From the NCBI RefSeq assembly GCF_013912375.1, contig NZ_JACETV010000009.1, forward strand, positions 1 through 64,000: 64,000 nucleotides of DNA, read 5' to 3'. A model generated the notes under the pieces. That model did not search any database, was not told the origin of the DNA, and saw only the letters and a program-made list of their open reading frames with translations. Positions 51,484 to 60,788 of the stretch are shown in pieces (position 1 is the first letter of the stretch; each line of letters opens with the position of its first letter). The stretch comes from Emticicia sp. BO119 (lineage in GTDB: Bacteria; Bacteroidota; Bacteroidia; Cytophagales; Spirosomataceae). The position numbers and the translations under genes are program-made.

Positions 51484-51515
51484 AGTTTAAGGTTTGATAT
51501 TTTGTACCTTAAACT
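51484..51515. promoter_or_regulatory. Perfect inverted repeat before the LytS/LytTR operon
   Basis: Arms AGTTTAAGGT (51484-51493) and ACCTTAAACT (51506-51515), 12 bases apart and 22 bases from arm to arm, ending 7 bases before the sensor kinase ATG. The spacing of about two helical turns suits a dimeric regulator. Confidence 0.5.
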
Positions 51516-51522
51516 CTCCTAA

Positions 51523-52626
51523 ATGAAATTCCTTAAACGCTACTCGATATGGCTTCATATTATTGGTTGGATAGTTTTTGTTATTATGCCTTTTTTGACA
51601 ATACCTAATGGTAATTTTAATGCTTTTCGCCAGGCTAATTTTCAGTCATTTGTTATTTCTCAATTAATTAATGACATTATGCTGATAGCTATTTTTTATT
51701 TCAATCTGAATTTCCTTACACCAACACTGTTTATCCGGAAAAATATTGCAGCCTTTGTCTCGTATATGGTTGCCATTTTTATTTTGATGCTATTGCTTAA
51801 TAAATTTACTTTTGACACTTTCGTAAAACCTAATTTTCAAAGATTTCCCCGATCTGATATACAAGTGTTTCAGCATAGAGAATCTCCAAGATTTTTATTT
51901 ATTCCCTTCCCATTCTTTTTCAGAACAACATTGTCTTTTTCTTTAGTCATATTAGCGAGTTCACTATTAGCTCTTATAAAAGAACATGGTATTCATAAAG
52001 AGGAGAAGCAGCAGATAGCATTAGAAAAAACCGCAGCAGAATTAGCGGTATTAAAATTACAAATCAGCCCGCATTTTTTGTTTAATACACTTAATAATAT
52101 CCGTTGGTTAGCCAGACAAAAATCAGATAAGACAGAAGACTCTGTTGTAAAATTGTCTCAATTGTTAAGATACATGATTTATCAGGCCAAAAATGATAAA
52201 GTATCATTAACGCAGGAAATTAATTACCTGAAGAATTATATTGAATTACAGAAAATGAGACTTGCTGAAAAGAATGAAGTAAGGTTTACCTATGTGGGAG
52301 ATATTAAACAGTGGAACATCGAGCCGCTTTTGTTTATACCGTTTGTAGAAAACGCTTTTAAATATGGTTTACACAGCCAACAAGAAAGTCTTATTGAAAT
52401 AATTCTTAAAGTTGAAGGTAGTACACTCAACCTCTTTGTTAAAAACCCCGTCTTTGCCAATAACTCCCTTTCAGATGCAGAAGATTCAGGTATTGGTATC
52501 CAGAATGTTGAAAAACGTTTAATGTTACATTATCCTGAAAGACATGAGTTGAACATCGTGAATATAGGAGGATATTTTAGTATAGATTTAACCATAATAC
52601 TAACAGATGTTGAACCAACCGAGTAA
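51523..52626 (+). CDS. LytS-like sensor histidine kinase
   Basis: A 367-residue membrane kinase of the His_kinase (PF06580) type. Four hydrophobic helices (about 10-30, 45-65, 75-95 and 135-155) form the sensor. The phospho-acceptor is H184 in LQISPHFLFNTLNNIRW. The ATPase domain has the N-box PLLFIPFVENAFKYGL and the glycine box SGIGIQNVEKRL. It phosphorylates the LytTR regulator encoded next, whose start overlaps this gene by 20 bases. Signal unknown. A palindrome lies directly upstream. Confidence 0.9.
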   Translation: MKFLKRYSIWLHIIGWIVFVIMPFLTIPNGNFNAFRQANFQSFVISQLINDIMLIAIFYFNLNFLTPTLFIRKNIAAFVSYMVAIFILMLLLNKFTFDTFVKPNFQRFPRSDIQVFQHRESPRFLFIPFPFFFRTTLSFSLVILASSLLALIKEHGIHKEEKQQIALEKTAAELAVLKLQISPHFLFNTLNNIRWLARQKSDKTEDSVVKLSQLLRYMIYQAKNDKVSLTQEINYLKNYIELQKMRLAEKNEVRFTYVGDIKQWNIEPLLFIPFVENAFKYGLHSQQESLIEIILKVEGSTLNLFVKNPVFANNSLSDAEDSGIGIQNVEKRLMLHYPERHELNIVNIGGYFSIDLTIILTDVEPTE

Positions 52627-53341
52627 CGAAAAAGTCAGGTGTATAGCTGTTGAAGATGAACCATTTGCCTTACAAATAATAGCAGATGATATTAGGAAAA
52701 TACCATTTCTTGAATTAGTAAAAGTATTTTCTAATGCCATTGATGCCCAAAATTTTTTAAATGAAAATACGATTGATTTAATTTTTCTTGATATTCAGAT
52801 GCCCACCCTTACGGGCATTCAGTTTTTAAAAAAACTTGAATACGTGCCAATGGTGATTTTTACGACTGCTTATGAGCAATACGCACTTGAAGGCTATGAT
52901 TTAAGTATCCTTGATTATTTGTTGAAGCCAATACCTTTTGAGCGTTTTTTAAAGGCAGCAAATAAGGCTTATGAACTACATTTGCTAAAACTAAGAGAAA
53001 TAAAACCAGTTGAAAATGAAGAGCGTCTATTTTTCTTTATCCATTCTGAATACAAGCAGATAAAAATATTTTATGATGAGATTTTATATATTGAAGGCTT
53101 AAAAGATTATGTAAAAATATTCACCAAAACTTATGCTAAACCTATCCTTACCAGACTGAATCTGAAAACAATTGAAAATAAGCTGGCTAACGATCAGTTT
53201 TGTCGGGTACATCAGTCATATATTGTTTCATTAGATAAAATTGTATCTTTTCAAAAGACAAAACTTATGATTGCTCAACAGGAAATTCCGATAGGAAGAA
53301 GTTTTATTGATACATTCAGAACAAAATATCAGGATAGCTAA
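52607..53341 (+). CDS. LytTR-type response regulator
   Basis: A 244-residue regulator with a receiver domain (about 10-125) whose phosphoacceptor is D62 in LIFLDIQMPTLTG, with the acidic pair EDE near 16 and the switch lysine in DYLLKPIPFERF. The C-terminal LytTR DNA-binding domain (about 140-240) has IEGLKDYVKIFTKTYAKPIL, FCRVHQSYIVSLDKI and PIGRSFIDTF. The start overlaps the sensor kinase gene. The TonB receptor gene follows 118 bases later on the same strand, so it is a likely target. Confidence 0.9.
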   Translation: MLNQPSNEKVRCIAVEDEPFALQIIADDIRKIPFLELVKVFSNAIDAQNFLNENTIDLIFLDIQMPTLTGIQFLKKLEYVPMVIFTTAYEQYALEGYDLSILDYLLKPIPFERFLKAANKAYELHLLKLREIKPVENEERLFFFIHSEYKQIKIFYDEILYIEGLKDYVKIFTKTYAKPILTRLNLKTIENKLANDQFCRVHQSYIVSLDKIVSFQKTKLMIAQQEIPIGRSFIDTFRTKYQDS

Positions 53342-53459
53342 ACGGTAATAGCCAATACTTAATCTACACAAATCTTATGATTCTCTACACTTCACAAAAG
53401 ACAGGCATCTGAAATTGTGGCGTTTGCGTCCTTAGCAATGAACAGACCAAATCGCCTAT

Positions 53460-56216
53460 ATGAGAAAAAGACTATCCTACTTTTCATTAATTGTAATATG
53501 GATTTGCCTTGCAGAGGAAGCCTATGCACAGAATTCAAAAAAATCGACTGTAAATAACCCGATAATCAAAGATGAATTTTTTAACAACATTCCTTTAGCC
53601 AATGTTCTGGCAGAGATGGAAAAAAAGTATCCAATTAAAATAGTATATGATAAGATTGAACTAAAACCCTACAATATTACCTATTGGTTTGCTAATGAAA
53701 CCTTTCAGGAAGGGTTGAAGGCTATCTTCAAAAAACTGCCATTGAAATTTTATCTGGATGAAAACGATGTAATACATATAGTAGGTAAAAGTAAAAAAAT
53801 TGAGACAATAGCTGATTTTAAATTCGAGGGACAGCCAATTAAAATCGATTTTACATTAACCGGCAGGGTAGTTGATGCTACCAATGGAGAGAACCTGCCA
53901 TTTGCTACTGTAACTATTAAAAACGCCAAAACTGGTAGCCAGACTAACGTTGATGGATATTTTACTTTGCTAAAAGTGCCGTCAGATACAGTTACACTTG
54001 AAGTAAGCTATGTAGGTTTTGTTACCCGCCAGTTTCATTTGAATCCAAAACTAAATATGGAAGATTTGAAAATTGAGATAGACCCGGCTACGGGCATACT
54101 GGAAGAGGTAACTATTACAGAAAAGAAAACAGAAGTGCTAAAAGCAAATGAAGTAGTGGGTATGATTAAAATGACTCCACGCAATATTGCCAGATTACCT
54201 AATGTTGGTGAAAGAGATCCTTTCCGGGCTTTTCAGCTTATGCCGGGTGTGAGTGCATCAAATGAATCGTCTTCAGGTTTATATGTAAGAGGAGGAACTC
54301 CAGACCAGACTCTGGTTTTATATGATGGCTTTACCGTTTATCATGTTGATCATCTTTTCGGCTTCTTTTCTGCCTTTAATTATAATGCTATCAAAGATAT
54401 TCAGCTTTATAAAGGTGGGTTCGATGCCAAGTTTGGAGGAAGAATTTCGGCTGTTGCAGAGATAACAGGGAAAGAAGGCAACAAAAAAGAATTTAATGCT
54501 GGAGCCGATGTGAGTCTGCTAAGTGCCAACGGATATATTGAAACACCAATTGGCGATAAATGGACTTTTTTAATAGCTGCACGTCGTTCGTGGAAGGGGC
54601 CACTTTATAAAAAACTATTTGAAAGATTTACTTCCGAAAATACCAACCAGAATACACCAATGGGTAACTTACCTGGCGGCACAGGTCGGAATCCGTTTGG
54701 TTCTTTCGGTCAAGAGCAAGTAGCAAGTTCTTATTTCTATGATTTAAATTCAAAACTTACTTTTCGTCCTACTAAAACTGGTATCCTTTCACTGAGCCTT
54801 TACAATGGTACTGACAATATGGATAATTCGAGTAGTTCAAGTCTGACAGGTTTCGGCCGGCCGGGAGGAGGGGGAGGATTTGGAGGAAGGGGTTTTAATA
54901 CTGCGACAAATGATATTTCTAACTGGGGGAATTTAGGAGGAAGTCTGAAATGGTCAAGACAATGGAATGAGAAGTTCTATAGTAATGCTTTAATTAGTTA
55001 TTCAAACTATTATAGTAACCGGGATAATAGTCGTTTGATGACCATTACCAGAGATAGTGTAGATACAGATGTGCGAATAGGGCAAATTGAAGATAATAGT
55101 TTAACTGACATTACTGCCAAAGTAGATTTTGAATGGAAGCCAATACCGAATAACCAGTTTGATTTTGGTTTACAGGCTACGAGAAATACTATTAGATATA
55201 CGTACAGCCAGAATGATACTATTAAAGTTCTTGATAGAGATGATACAGGAAACCTTTATACGGCTTATATTCAAGACCAGGTAAGGGTTTTTGATGCCAG
55301 ACTACATATTAATCCGGGTATCAGAATGACGTATTTTAGTGTGACTCAAAAGAGTTATTTTGAGCCGAGAATCTCAGCCAATTTCAATGTTAGTCCTAAA
55401 CTTAAACTAAAAGGAGCGGCAGGCATCTATTACCAGTTTGTGAAGCAAATTAATCGTGAAGATATTTCACAAGGGAACCGGAATTTCTGGGTATTATCTA
55501 ATTCTACAACACTTCCTGTTACACGTTCAAAGCACCTGATAATTGGGGGTAGCTATGAAACTTCCGATTACTTGTTTGATGTTGAATTCTACCAGAAAAA
55601 AAGTACAGATATTACGGAATACACGCTAAGATTTGTACCTCAGCTAAACAGGATGTTGGCGGCCAGTGAAACTTTTTTCAATGGTGATGAAACTATTAAC
55701 GGTGTAGACGTTTTAGTACAAAAGAAATTTGGTGATTTTAATGGCTGGATAGGCTATACTTTAGCAGAAGCTAAACGCAGTATTGCAGCTTTTTCAGATA
55801 AGCCCTATTATTCAGACCAGGATGTAAGGCATCAGTTTAAAATCATAGGTTCGTACAAATACAAGAAATGGGATTTTGCGGCTACCTGGATTTATTCAAG
55901 CGGCCGCCCTTATACTTCTATTTTAGGAGCCTATCAGGTTACACTTTTAGACGGAACTGTCAGAAATTTCACTAACCCATCTGATAAAAACGCTAATCGT
56001 TTCCCTGCTTATCATCGGATGGATATTTCAGCAACATACAATTTTAGCCCAAGATTTAATATAGGTTTTTCAGTTTTCAATTTATACAACCACACCAATG
56101 TATGGTATAAGAGATTTCAGGTAATTACGGATGATGATTTGACAGTATTACAAACAACAAATGTTAATTACCTTGGTTTTACCCCTAATGTAACGGTATC
56201 GTGGAAACTCAAATAA
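53460..56216 (+). CDS. TonB-dependent receptor with an STN domain
   Basis: A 918-residue outer-membrane receptor. The signal peptide (1-23) is followed by an STN secretin/TonB short domain (about 37-115: FNNIPLANVLAEMEKKYPIK), a carboxypeptidase-regulatory-like domain (about 137-215: GRVVDATNGENLPFATVTIK), the plug (about 225-345) and the barrel. Two Gly-rich loops occur in the barrel, at about 400-412 and 463-478 (RPGGGGGFGGRGFN). STN domains usually signal to FecR anti-sigma factors, but no FecR or FecI gene is adjacent; a LytS/LytTR pair is. A DUF4249 lipoprotein gene follows after 12 bases. Substrate unknown. Confidence 0.9.
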   Translation: MRKRLSYFSLIVIWICLAEEAYAQNSKKSTVNNPIIKDEFFNNIPLANVLAEMEKKYPIKIVYDKIELKPYNITYWFANETFQEGLKAIFKKLPLKFYLDENDVIHIVGKSKKIETIADFKFEGQPIKIDFTLTGRVVDATNGENLPFATVTIKNAKTGSQTNVDGYFTLLKVPSDTVTLEVSYVGFVTRQFHLNPKLNMEDLKIEIDPATGILEEVTITEKKTEVLKANEVVGMIKMTPRNIARLPNVGERDPFRAFQLMPGVSASNESSSGLYVRGGTPDQTLVLYDGFTVYHVDHLFGFFSAFNYNAIKDIQLYKGGFDAKFGGRISAVAEITGKEGNKKEFNAGADVSLLSANGYIETPIGDKWTFLIAARRSWKGPLYKKLFERFTSENTNQNTPMGNLPGGTGRNPFGSFGQEQVASSYFYDLNSKLTFRPTKTGILSLSLYNGTDNMDNSSSSSLTGFGRPGGGGGFGGRGFNTATNDISNWGNLGGSLKWSRQWNEKFYSNALISYSNYYSNRDNSRLMTITRDSVDTDVRIGQIEDNSLTDITAKVDFEWKPIPNNQFDFGLQATRNTIRYTYSQNDTIKVLDRDDTGNLYTAYIQDQVRVFDARLHINPGIRMTYFSVTQKSYFEPRISANFNVSPKLKLKGAAGIYYQFVKQINREDISQGNRNFWVLSNSTTLPVTRSKHLIIGGSYETSDYLFDVEFYQKKSTDITEYTLRFVPQLNRMLAASETFFNGDETINGVDVLVQKKFGDFNGWIGYTLAEAKRSIAAFSDKPYYSDQDVRHQFKIIGSYKYKKWDFAATWIYSSGRPYTSILGAYQVTLLDGTVRNFTNPSDKNANRFPAYHRMDISATYNFSPRFNIGFSVFNLYNHTNVWYKRFQVITDDDLTVLQTTNVNYLGFTPNVTVSWKLK

Positions 56217-56228
56217 GCCTTTAAGACA

Positions 56229-57083
56229 ATGATAAAGATATTTAATATTCTATTTATTTTACTGATTCAGACCTTTATTTCCAGTTGTACGGATACAAAT
56301 GATGTTGTAAACCCGGGAGAGAAACCTATAGTAGAAGCTTACCTTGCACCCGGACACTCGGTTAGCCTGAAAGTTTTTACTGAAATACCTTATGCCGAAA
56401 CATCGGAAGGTGTTTCGGAGCCTATAGATGGACTCACGATAAAGATTACAGGTAGTAACGGGAAAATATTCAGTCTGAAATCTATTGGAAGTGGTTTATA
56501 CACTTCAGATAGTAATGAAATAATAGAAGGAGCACCAAGCAAATATAAAATGGAGTTTGAATATAAAGGCAGAATTGTTAGTGCGGAAACAGAAATTCCT
56601 GAAAAACCCGCTGGCTTTAATATCAGTACTCATCAGATATACCGAACACAGGTGGATTTATCGAATGGGGGTTTCCCCGGAGGACCGGGCGGAGGCTTTG
56701 GTGGAATTGATAATACACCTGTTGAATTATCATGGAGTAATCCTGAAAATGTTTATCACTTTATAGCGGTAGAAAATACTGAAAAAGAACCACAACAAAT
56801 TATTATTCCACCAACCGGATCTGAGTTTCCTGCTTTCAGATTCAGATTTACGAACGAGCCTTTGTTAGGAACTCATAATAATATTCAACCCCAAAGTCTT
56901 GAATATTTCGGAAATTATGATGTGATATTATATCGGATTAATCCAGATTACTCGGCGTTGTATCAGTCAAGTGGTACAACAACTCAGAATTTAAGTACGC
57001 CTCCTTCAAGTATAACAAATGGTTTAGGGATTTTTACGGGTATTAATGCTGATACATTAAAACTCAATGTAGGGAAAAATTAA
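56229..57083 (+). CDS. DUF4249 lipoprotein, partner of the TonB receptor
   Basis: A 284-residue lipoprotein with a lipobox at the first cysteine of ISSCTDTND. The beginning, NPGEKPIVEAYLAPGHSVSL, and LTIKITGSNGKIFSLKSIGSGLYTSD fit DUF4249, a beta-rich family encoded directly after TonB receptors and thought to lie over them like SusD. A Gly-rich insert at about 146-160 (GGFPGGPGGGFGGI) resembles the Gly-rich loop of the receptor. It is co-transcribed with the receptor, 12 bases apart. Substrate unknown. Confidence 0.87.
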   Translation: MIKIFNILFILLIQTFISSCTDTNDVVNPGEKPIVEAYLAPGHSVSLKVFTEIPYAETSEGVSEPIDGLTIKITGSNGKIFSLKSIGSGLYTSDSNEIIEGAPSKYKMEFEYKGRIVSAETEIPEKPAGFNISTHQIYRTQVDLSNGGFPGGPGGGFGGIDNTPVELSWSNPENVYHFIAVENTEKEPQQIIIPPTGSEFPAFRFRFTNEPLLGTHNNIQPQSLEYFGNYDVILYRINPDYSALYQSSGTTTQNLSTPPSSITNGLGIFTGINADTLKLNVGKN

Positions 57084-57295
57084 AGCTTTTTAATAGGTAT
57101 ATAGATAGATACTGGGTTGGTAAATAGCGTTGCCAGCCCTTTTATCTTTATGAAATTATTAAGAAAAGGTTCTGGAAATTAATGGTAGTTTTTTATAAGA
57201 ATTGCAAATCTATGATTTACTTTGTGAAAGATACAGAAAAAAGATTTTCTGTTGATAGATTCAATTTTCAACCAATAAAACCTGCACCAATTACT

Positions 57296-58138
57296 ATGAA
57301 ATTAAGTTTTATTTTTCTCATTTGTGGCTTCATGTTAGCTTCCACAGCTTTTTCCCAGAAAAATACGCCCATTAATGTGGCAACCTACAACCTACGATAT
57401 AATACAGCTAATGATGGAGTAAATGCCTGGCCCAACAGGAAAGAATTTGTAAAGGCGTTAATCAATTTTCATGAGTTTGATATTTTTGGAACACAGGAAG
57501 GCTTACGCGGACAATTGAATGATATTGCAGAATTGAAGGATTTTACTTTTTTAGGAGCAGGACGTGATGATGGCAAAGAGGCTGGAGAGCATTCGGCTAT
57601 TTTTTACAGAAAAGAAAGATTCAAAGTCTTAAAATCCGGGAATTTCTGGTTGAGCGAAACACCGGAAAAACCGGGTAAAGGCTGGGATGCTACCTGTTGC
57701 AACAGAATATGTTCATGGGCTAAATTTAAAGACCTTAAAACAAAAAAAGACTTTTATTTCTTTAGTGTTCATTTTGACCACCAAGGCGTTGAAGCCCGCC
57801 GTCAATCAGGAAAATTGATGGTAACAAAGATACAGGAAATAGCCACTGATGCACCTGTGATATGTGTAGGGGATTTGAATTCTTTGCCAGATACTGAACA
57901 AGTGAAGGAAATCCAGACTATTTTGAACGATTCACGAAGCGTAAGCGAAATGCCGCCATATGGCCCGGAAGGAACATTCAATGCCTTTAAATTTGATGCT
58001 CCTATGAAAAATAGAATTGATTATATTTTTACTGATAAACGAATTAGCGTTTTGAAATATGGTGTTTTGACTGATGCAAAAGACCAACGCTATCCGTCTG
58101 ACCACCAACCAGTGGTTATAAAAGCAGTAATCAACTAA
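57296..58138 (+). CDS. Exported endonuclease/exonuclease/phosphatase-fold protein
   Basis: A 280-residue exported protein when started at the ATG at 57296, which opens a clean signal peptide (MKLSFIFLICGFMLASTAFSQ). The upstream frame from 57182 adds 38 residues that are not like a signal. The EEP fold landmarks are NVATYNLRYNTANDG, FGTQEGLRGQLNDI with the metal glutamate, FSVHFDHQG, CVGDLNSLPDTEQVK and the final PSDHQPVVIKA with the catalytic His. Relatives cleave phosphodiester bonds in DNA, phospholipids or phosphoinositides; the substrate is unknown. A strong terminator follows. Confidence 0.88.
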   Translation: MKLSFIFLICGFMLASTAFSQKNTPINVATYNLRYNTANDGVNAWPNRKEFVKALINFHEFDIFGTQEGLRGQLNDIAELKDFTFLGAGRDDGKEAGEHSAIFYRKERFKVLKSGNFWLSETPEKPGKGWDATCCNRICSWAKFKDLKTKKDFYFFSVHFDHQGVEARRQSGKLMVTKIQEIATDAPVICVGDLNSLPDTEQVKEIQTILNDSRSVSEMPPYGPEGTFNAFKFDAPMKNRIDYIFTDKRISVLKYGVLTDAKDQRYPSDHQPVVIKAVIN

Positions 58139-58159
58139 TTATCAGAACAATTTTGTTAG

Positions 58160-58197
58160 ATGGTTATTTTCATCAATTGAAAATAACCATTTTTTTA
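58160..58197 (+). terminator. Terminator of the EEP-fold gene
   Basis: Perfect 12-bp hairpin, ATGGTTATTTTC (58160-58171) and GAAAATAACCAT (58179-58190), followed by TTTTTTT. It begins 21 bases after the stop codon. Confidence 0.9.
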
Positions 58198-58716
58198 TTC
58201 ATGGAGTTTGCATTAAGCCCAAATATTTGTTTCATGAGTTTTTCTTTTTGCACTTCAATTAACATTATTTCTCTTTTAATTTTATCTGCTTTTAGAAGAA
58301 TTATGTATTACTTAATGATAAGGAGTAGCAGTTCAAGGAAAATATTATTCATTGTCAAACTTCTGCCAAAGCCTTATAATGAATATTTGAGATTTAATTT
58401 GCCAATGCTTCTAACGAACATAATTAGAAAGATGAAGTAACAATCTGGTGTTGTATTGGTTATATAGATAGCTTTTGTTAAGGGGTATGTACCAGAATAA
58501 TTTGACTAATTACCTTTTTTGTGTTTTATCAAGAATAATTTCACCTCAAAAGCGAGAAATCTCTTTCTGTACAGAACTTTTTCAATATCAAGTATCTGAA
58601 ATTATTAAGTAAGAATAGCATAGAGTGCAGTTTTTTTCAAACCCTGTTATTCAATAACTAATTTTATTACTCTGATTCAAAAATAGTTTATCTTCCAACT
58701 TTTAATATTATTTACC
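58198..58716. other. Intergenic region before the DUF305 gene
   Basis: About 520 AT-rich bases. An open frame reaches to 58440 but begins within the preceding terminator and its translation has no protein-like pattern, so I do not call it. No TAnnTTTG promoter with a good -33 box was found for the next gene. Confidence 0.45.
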
Positions 58717-59175
58717 ATGAAAAACAATAATTATAACCAGTTATTTTTTATGTTGACTCTGTCATTTATTATCATGTATGCTGTAATGTTTTTAAATGTA
58801 AGTCAACTTAATCATATTTATGTGAGTACTACCAGATTTTATATGGCCTTACTTATGACTTTACCAATGGGCATCTTGATGTTACTCTTCATGTCTAAAA
58901 TGTATGGAAATAAGAAATTAAATAGTATAATTATTTTGATTTGTATTATTGGTTTTGGCATTACTTTAACATTTTTAAGAAAACAAACATTTATTGAGGA
59001 TAAACAATATATGAAAGCAATGATCTCGCACCATTCCTCTGCCATTTTGACCAGCGAACATGCCCAAATTAAAGATAAGGAATTAAGAAAGCTTGCTGAC
59101 GAAATAATAGAAGGTCAAAAAAAGGAAATAACACAGATGAAAGAAATTTTAGATAGGATGGATAAAGAAAATTAA
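58717..59175 (+). CDS. Membrane-anchored DUF305 protein
   Basis: A 152-residue protein with three membrane helices (about 8-28, 40-62 and 68-88) and a C-terminal DUF305 segment (about 95-150) that includes DKQYMKAMISHHSSAILTSEHA and the end EIIEGQKKEITQMKEILDRM. The paired histidines of the HH motif and a third in SEHA are typical. DUF305 proteins are ferritin-like helical bundles often near copper-resistance genes and may bind copper. No copper gene is adjacent here. It is flanked by long intergenic regions. Confidence 0.82.
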   Translation: MKNNNYNQLFFMLTLSFIIMYAVMFLNVSQLNHIYVSTTRFYMALLMTLPMGILMLLFMSKMYGNKKLNSIIILICIIGFGITLTFLRKQTFIEDKQYMKAMISHHSSAILTSEHAQIKDKELRKLADEIIEGQKKEITQMKEILDRMDKEN

Positions 59176-59310
59176 TAAAGTTGTCTTGGATATTCGTTAT
59201 GATTATTCAATATAGATAATTGGCTTTATAGAATAAATGGGTAGATTTTTGAAAAAACTGTAAGGTTGATAAAATCAAGTTATTTTGCTCACTAAGCTGT
59301 AACAAATTTT

Positions 59311-59318
59311 TACTTTTG
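59311..59318 (+). promoter_or_regulatory. Candidate -7 box for the dehydrogenase gene
   Basis: TACTTTTG matches TAnnTTTG. TTTG at 59284-59287 is 23 bases upstream, a little longer than usual. The leader would be about 120 bases. Confidence 0.4.
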
Positions 59319-59444
59319 TGTGTTATAAATTACCCGTTCAATGATTCAACCCTTCATGTCTATCATCGTCTCCGGACATGAAAAAAACCTTAAAAATCTT
59401 CCTTAGGTGTAGAGACAGCACCTTTTGTAGGAAGTGATAGACTA

Positions 59445-60725
59445 ATGAAAAAAACAATCTTAGCCCTAAGCGTAGCAATCTGTGTATTTCTGCTTACCAG
59501 TGCCTTTTTTGATAATAACCCCAGAATTGTTAAAATCAAGCCTGACGATAATAATGGCGGTATTACATTGGCTTCCGGGTTTAGTGCGGTAGTGGTTTCT
59601 GAAGCTACTGGTAAAGCCCGACATATTAAGGTATTACCCAATGGCACAATTTATATCAAAAACAGCAATGCTAAAGATGAGAAAGGAATTACTGTATTGA
59701 GAGATACTAATGGTGATGGTAAAGCTGATGAAACTGAATATTTTGGTAATTATGGAGGTACAGGGATAGACATTCATAATGGGTACCTGTATGCATCTTC
59801 AAATTCAGAGGTATTCCGATATAAATTAGATGCTAACGGCAATGTAATCGATAAGAAAAATCCGGAAACAGTTATTACCGGATTACCCGATTTAAAACAA
59901 CATGAATCTAAACCTTTTACATTTGATCAGAGTGGCAATATTTATGTAACTATTGGTGCGCCATCGAACGTTTGTCAGGAGAAAGACCGTCAGAAAGGGT
60001 CACCAGGTATGAATCCTTGTCCATTATTGGAAAAAAATGGGGGTATCTGGCAGTTTAAAGCAGATAAACTCAATCAAAAACAAGAAGATGGCATACGTTT
60101 CGCCACAGGTATTCGTAATGCTGTTGCTCTTGATTGGGACTCAAATACCAAAACTTTGTATGCCTTACAGCATGGGCGAGATATGTTGTTTCAACATTTT
60201 CCTGAAATGTTTTCAGCAGAAAAAGGTGCTGAACTGCCTGCCGAAGAGTTCCTGTCTGTAAAAAAGAACGATGATTTCGGTTGGCCATACAGCTACTATG
60301 ACCTTGAGAAAAAACAAATGATGTTGTGTCCAGAATATGGTGGCGATGGTAAGAAAATCTATACAAAAGCTAAAAAGCCTATTATGGGATTCCCCGGCCA
60401 TTGGGCGCCCAATGATGTATTATTTTATCATGGAAGCCAGTTTCCTGCTAAGTATAAAAATGGAGCATTTATCTGCTTCCATGGTTCATGGAACCGTGCT
60501 CCACTAAATCAGGCTGGATATTTTGTGGCTTTTGTACCTTTCAAAAATGGAATTCCATCAGGCCCTTATGAGGTATTTGCTGAGAACTTTGCAGGCGGTG
60601 CTGAAATCAAGAGCCCTGGTGATGCAAAAGCCCGACCGATGGGGTTAGCCGAAGGTCCTGATGGCTCACTGTATATTACCGATTCAGTTAAAGGAAAAGT
60701 CTGGAGAGTAATGCATAACCAGTAG
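59445..60725 (+). CDS. PQQ-type sugar (sorbosone/glucose) dehydrogenase-like protein
   Basis: A 426-residue exported beta-propeller protein. Residues 1-20 form a signal peptide. The propeller has the pattern LASGFSAVVVSEATGKARHIKVLPNG, DTNGDGKADETEYFG, IYVTIGAPSNVCQEKDRQ, GIRFATGIRNAVALDWD, DFGWPYSYYD and FHGSWNRAPLNQAGYFV. These features are typical of L-sorbosone and soluble glucose dehydrogenases that use PQQ. Electrons probably go to the cytochrome c encoded 63 bases downstream. A terminator-like hairpin lies between the two genes, so the second may be expressed at a lower level. Confidence 0.82.
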   Translation: MKKTILALSVAICVFLLTSAFFDNNPRIVKIKPDDNNGGITLASGFSAVVVSEATGKARHIKVLPNGTIYIKNSNAKDEKGITVLRDTNGDGKADETEYFGNYGGTGIDIHNGYLYASSNSEVFRYKLDANGNVIDKKNPETVITGLPDLKQHESKPFTFDQSGNIYVTIGAPSNVCQEKDRQKGSPGMNPCPLLEKNGGIWQFKADKLNQKQEDGIRFATGIRNAVALDWDSNTKTLYALQHGRDMLFQHFPEMFSAEKGAELPAEEFLSVKKNDDFGWPYSYYDLEKKQMMLCPEYGGDGKKIYTKAKKPIMGFPGHWAPNDVLFYHGSQFPAKYKNGAFICFHGSWNRAPLNQAGYFVAFVPFKNGIPSGPYEVFAENFAGGAEIKSPGDAKARPMGLAEGPDGSLYITDSVKGKVWRVMHNQ

Positions 60726-60740
60726 TATTTTAAATGGAGG

Positions 60741-60780
60741 AAAACCTTAAGGAAACAAGACCTGTAAGGTTTTATTTTTT
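60741..60780 (+). terminator. Terminator/attenuator between the dehydrogenase and cytochrome c genes
   Basis: Hairpin with arms AAAACCTTAAGG (60741-60752) and CCTGTAAGGTTTT (60761-60773, one bulged base), followed by ATTTTTT. It ends 8 bases before the cytochrome start codon. Confidence 0.7.
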
Positions 60781-60788
60781 ATCAATTC

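Noticed and set aside
58153-58440. Open frame of 95 codons after the EEP-fold gene
   Set aside because: It starts before and runs through a perfect terminator hairpin (58160-58197), and its translation shows no protein-like pattern.
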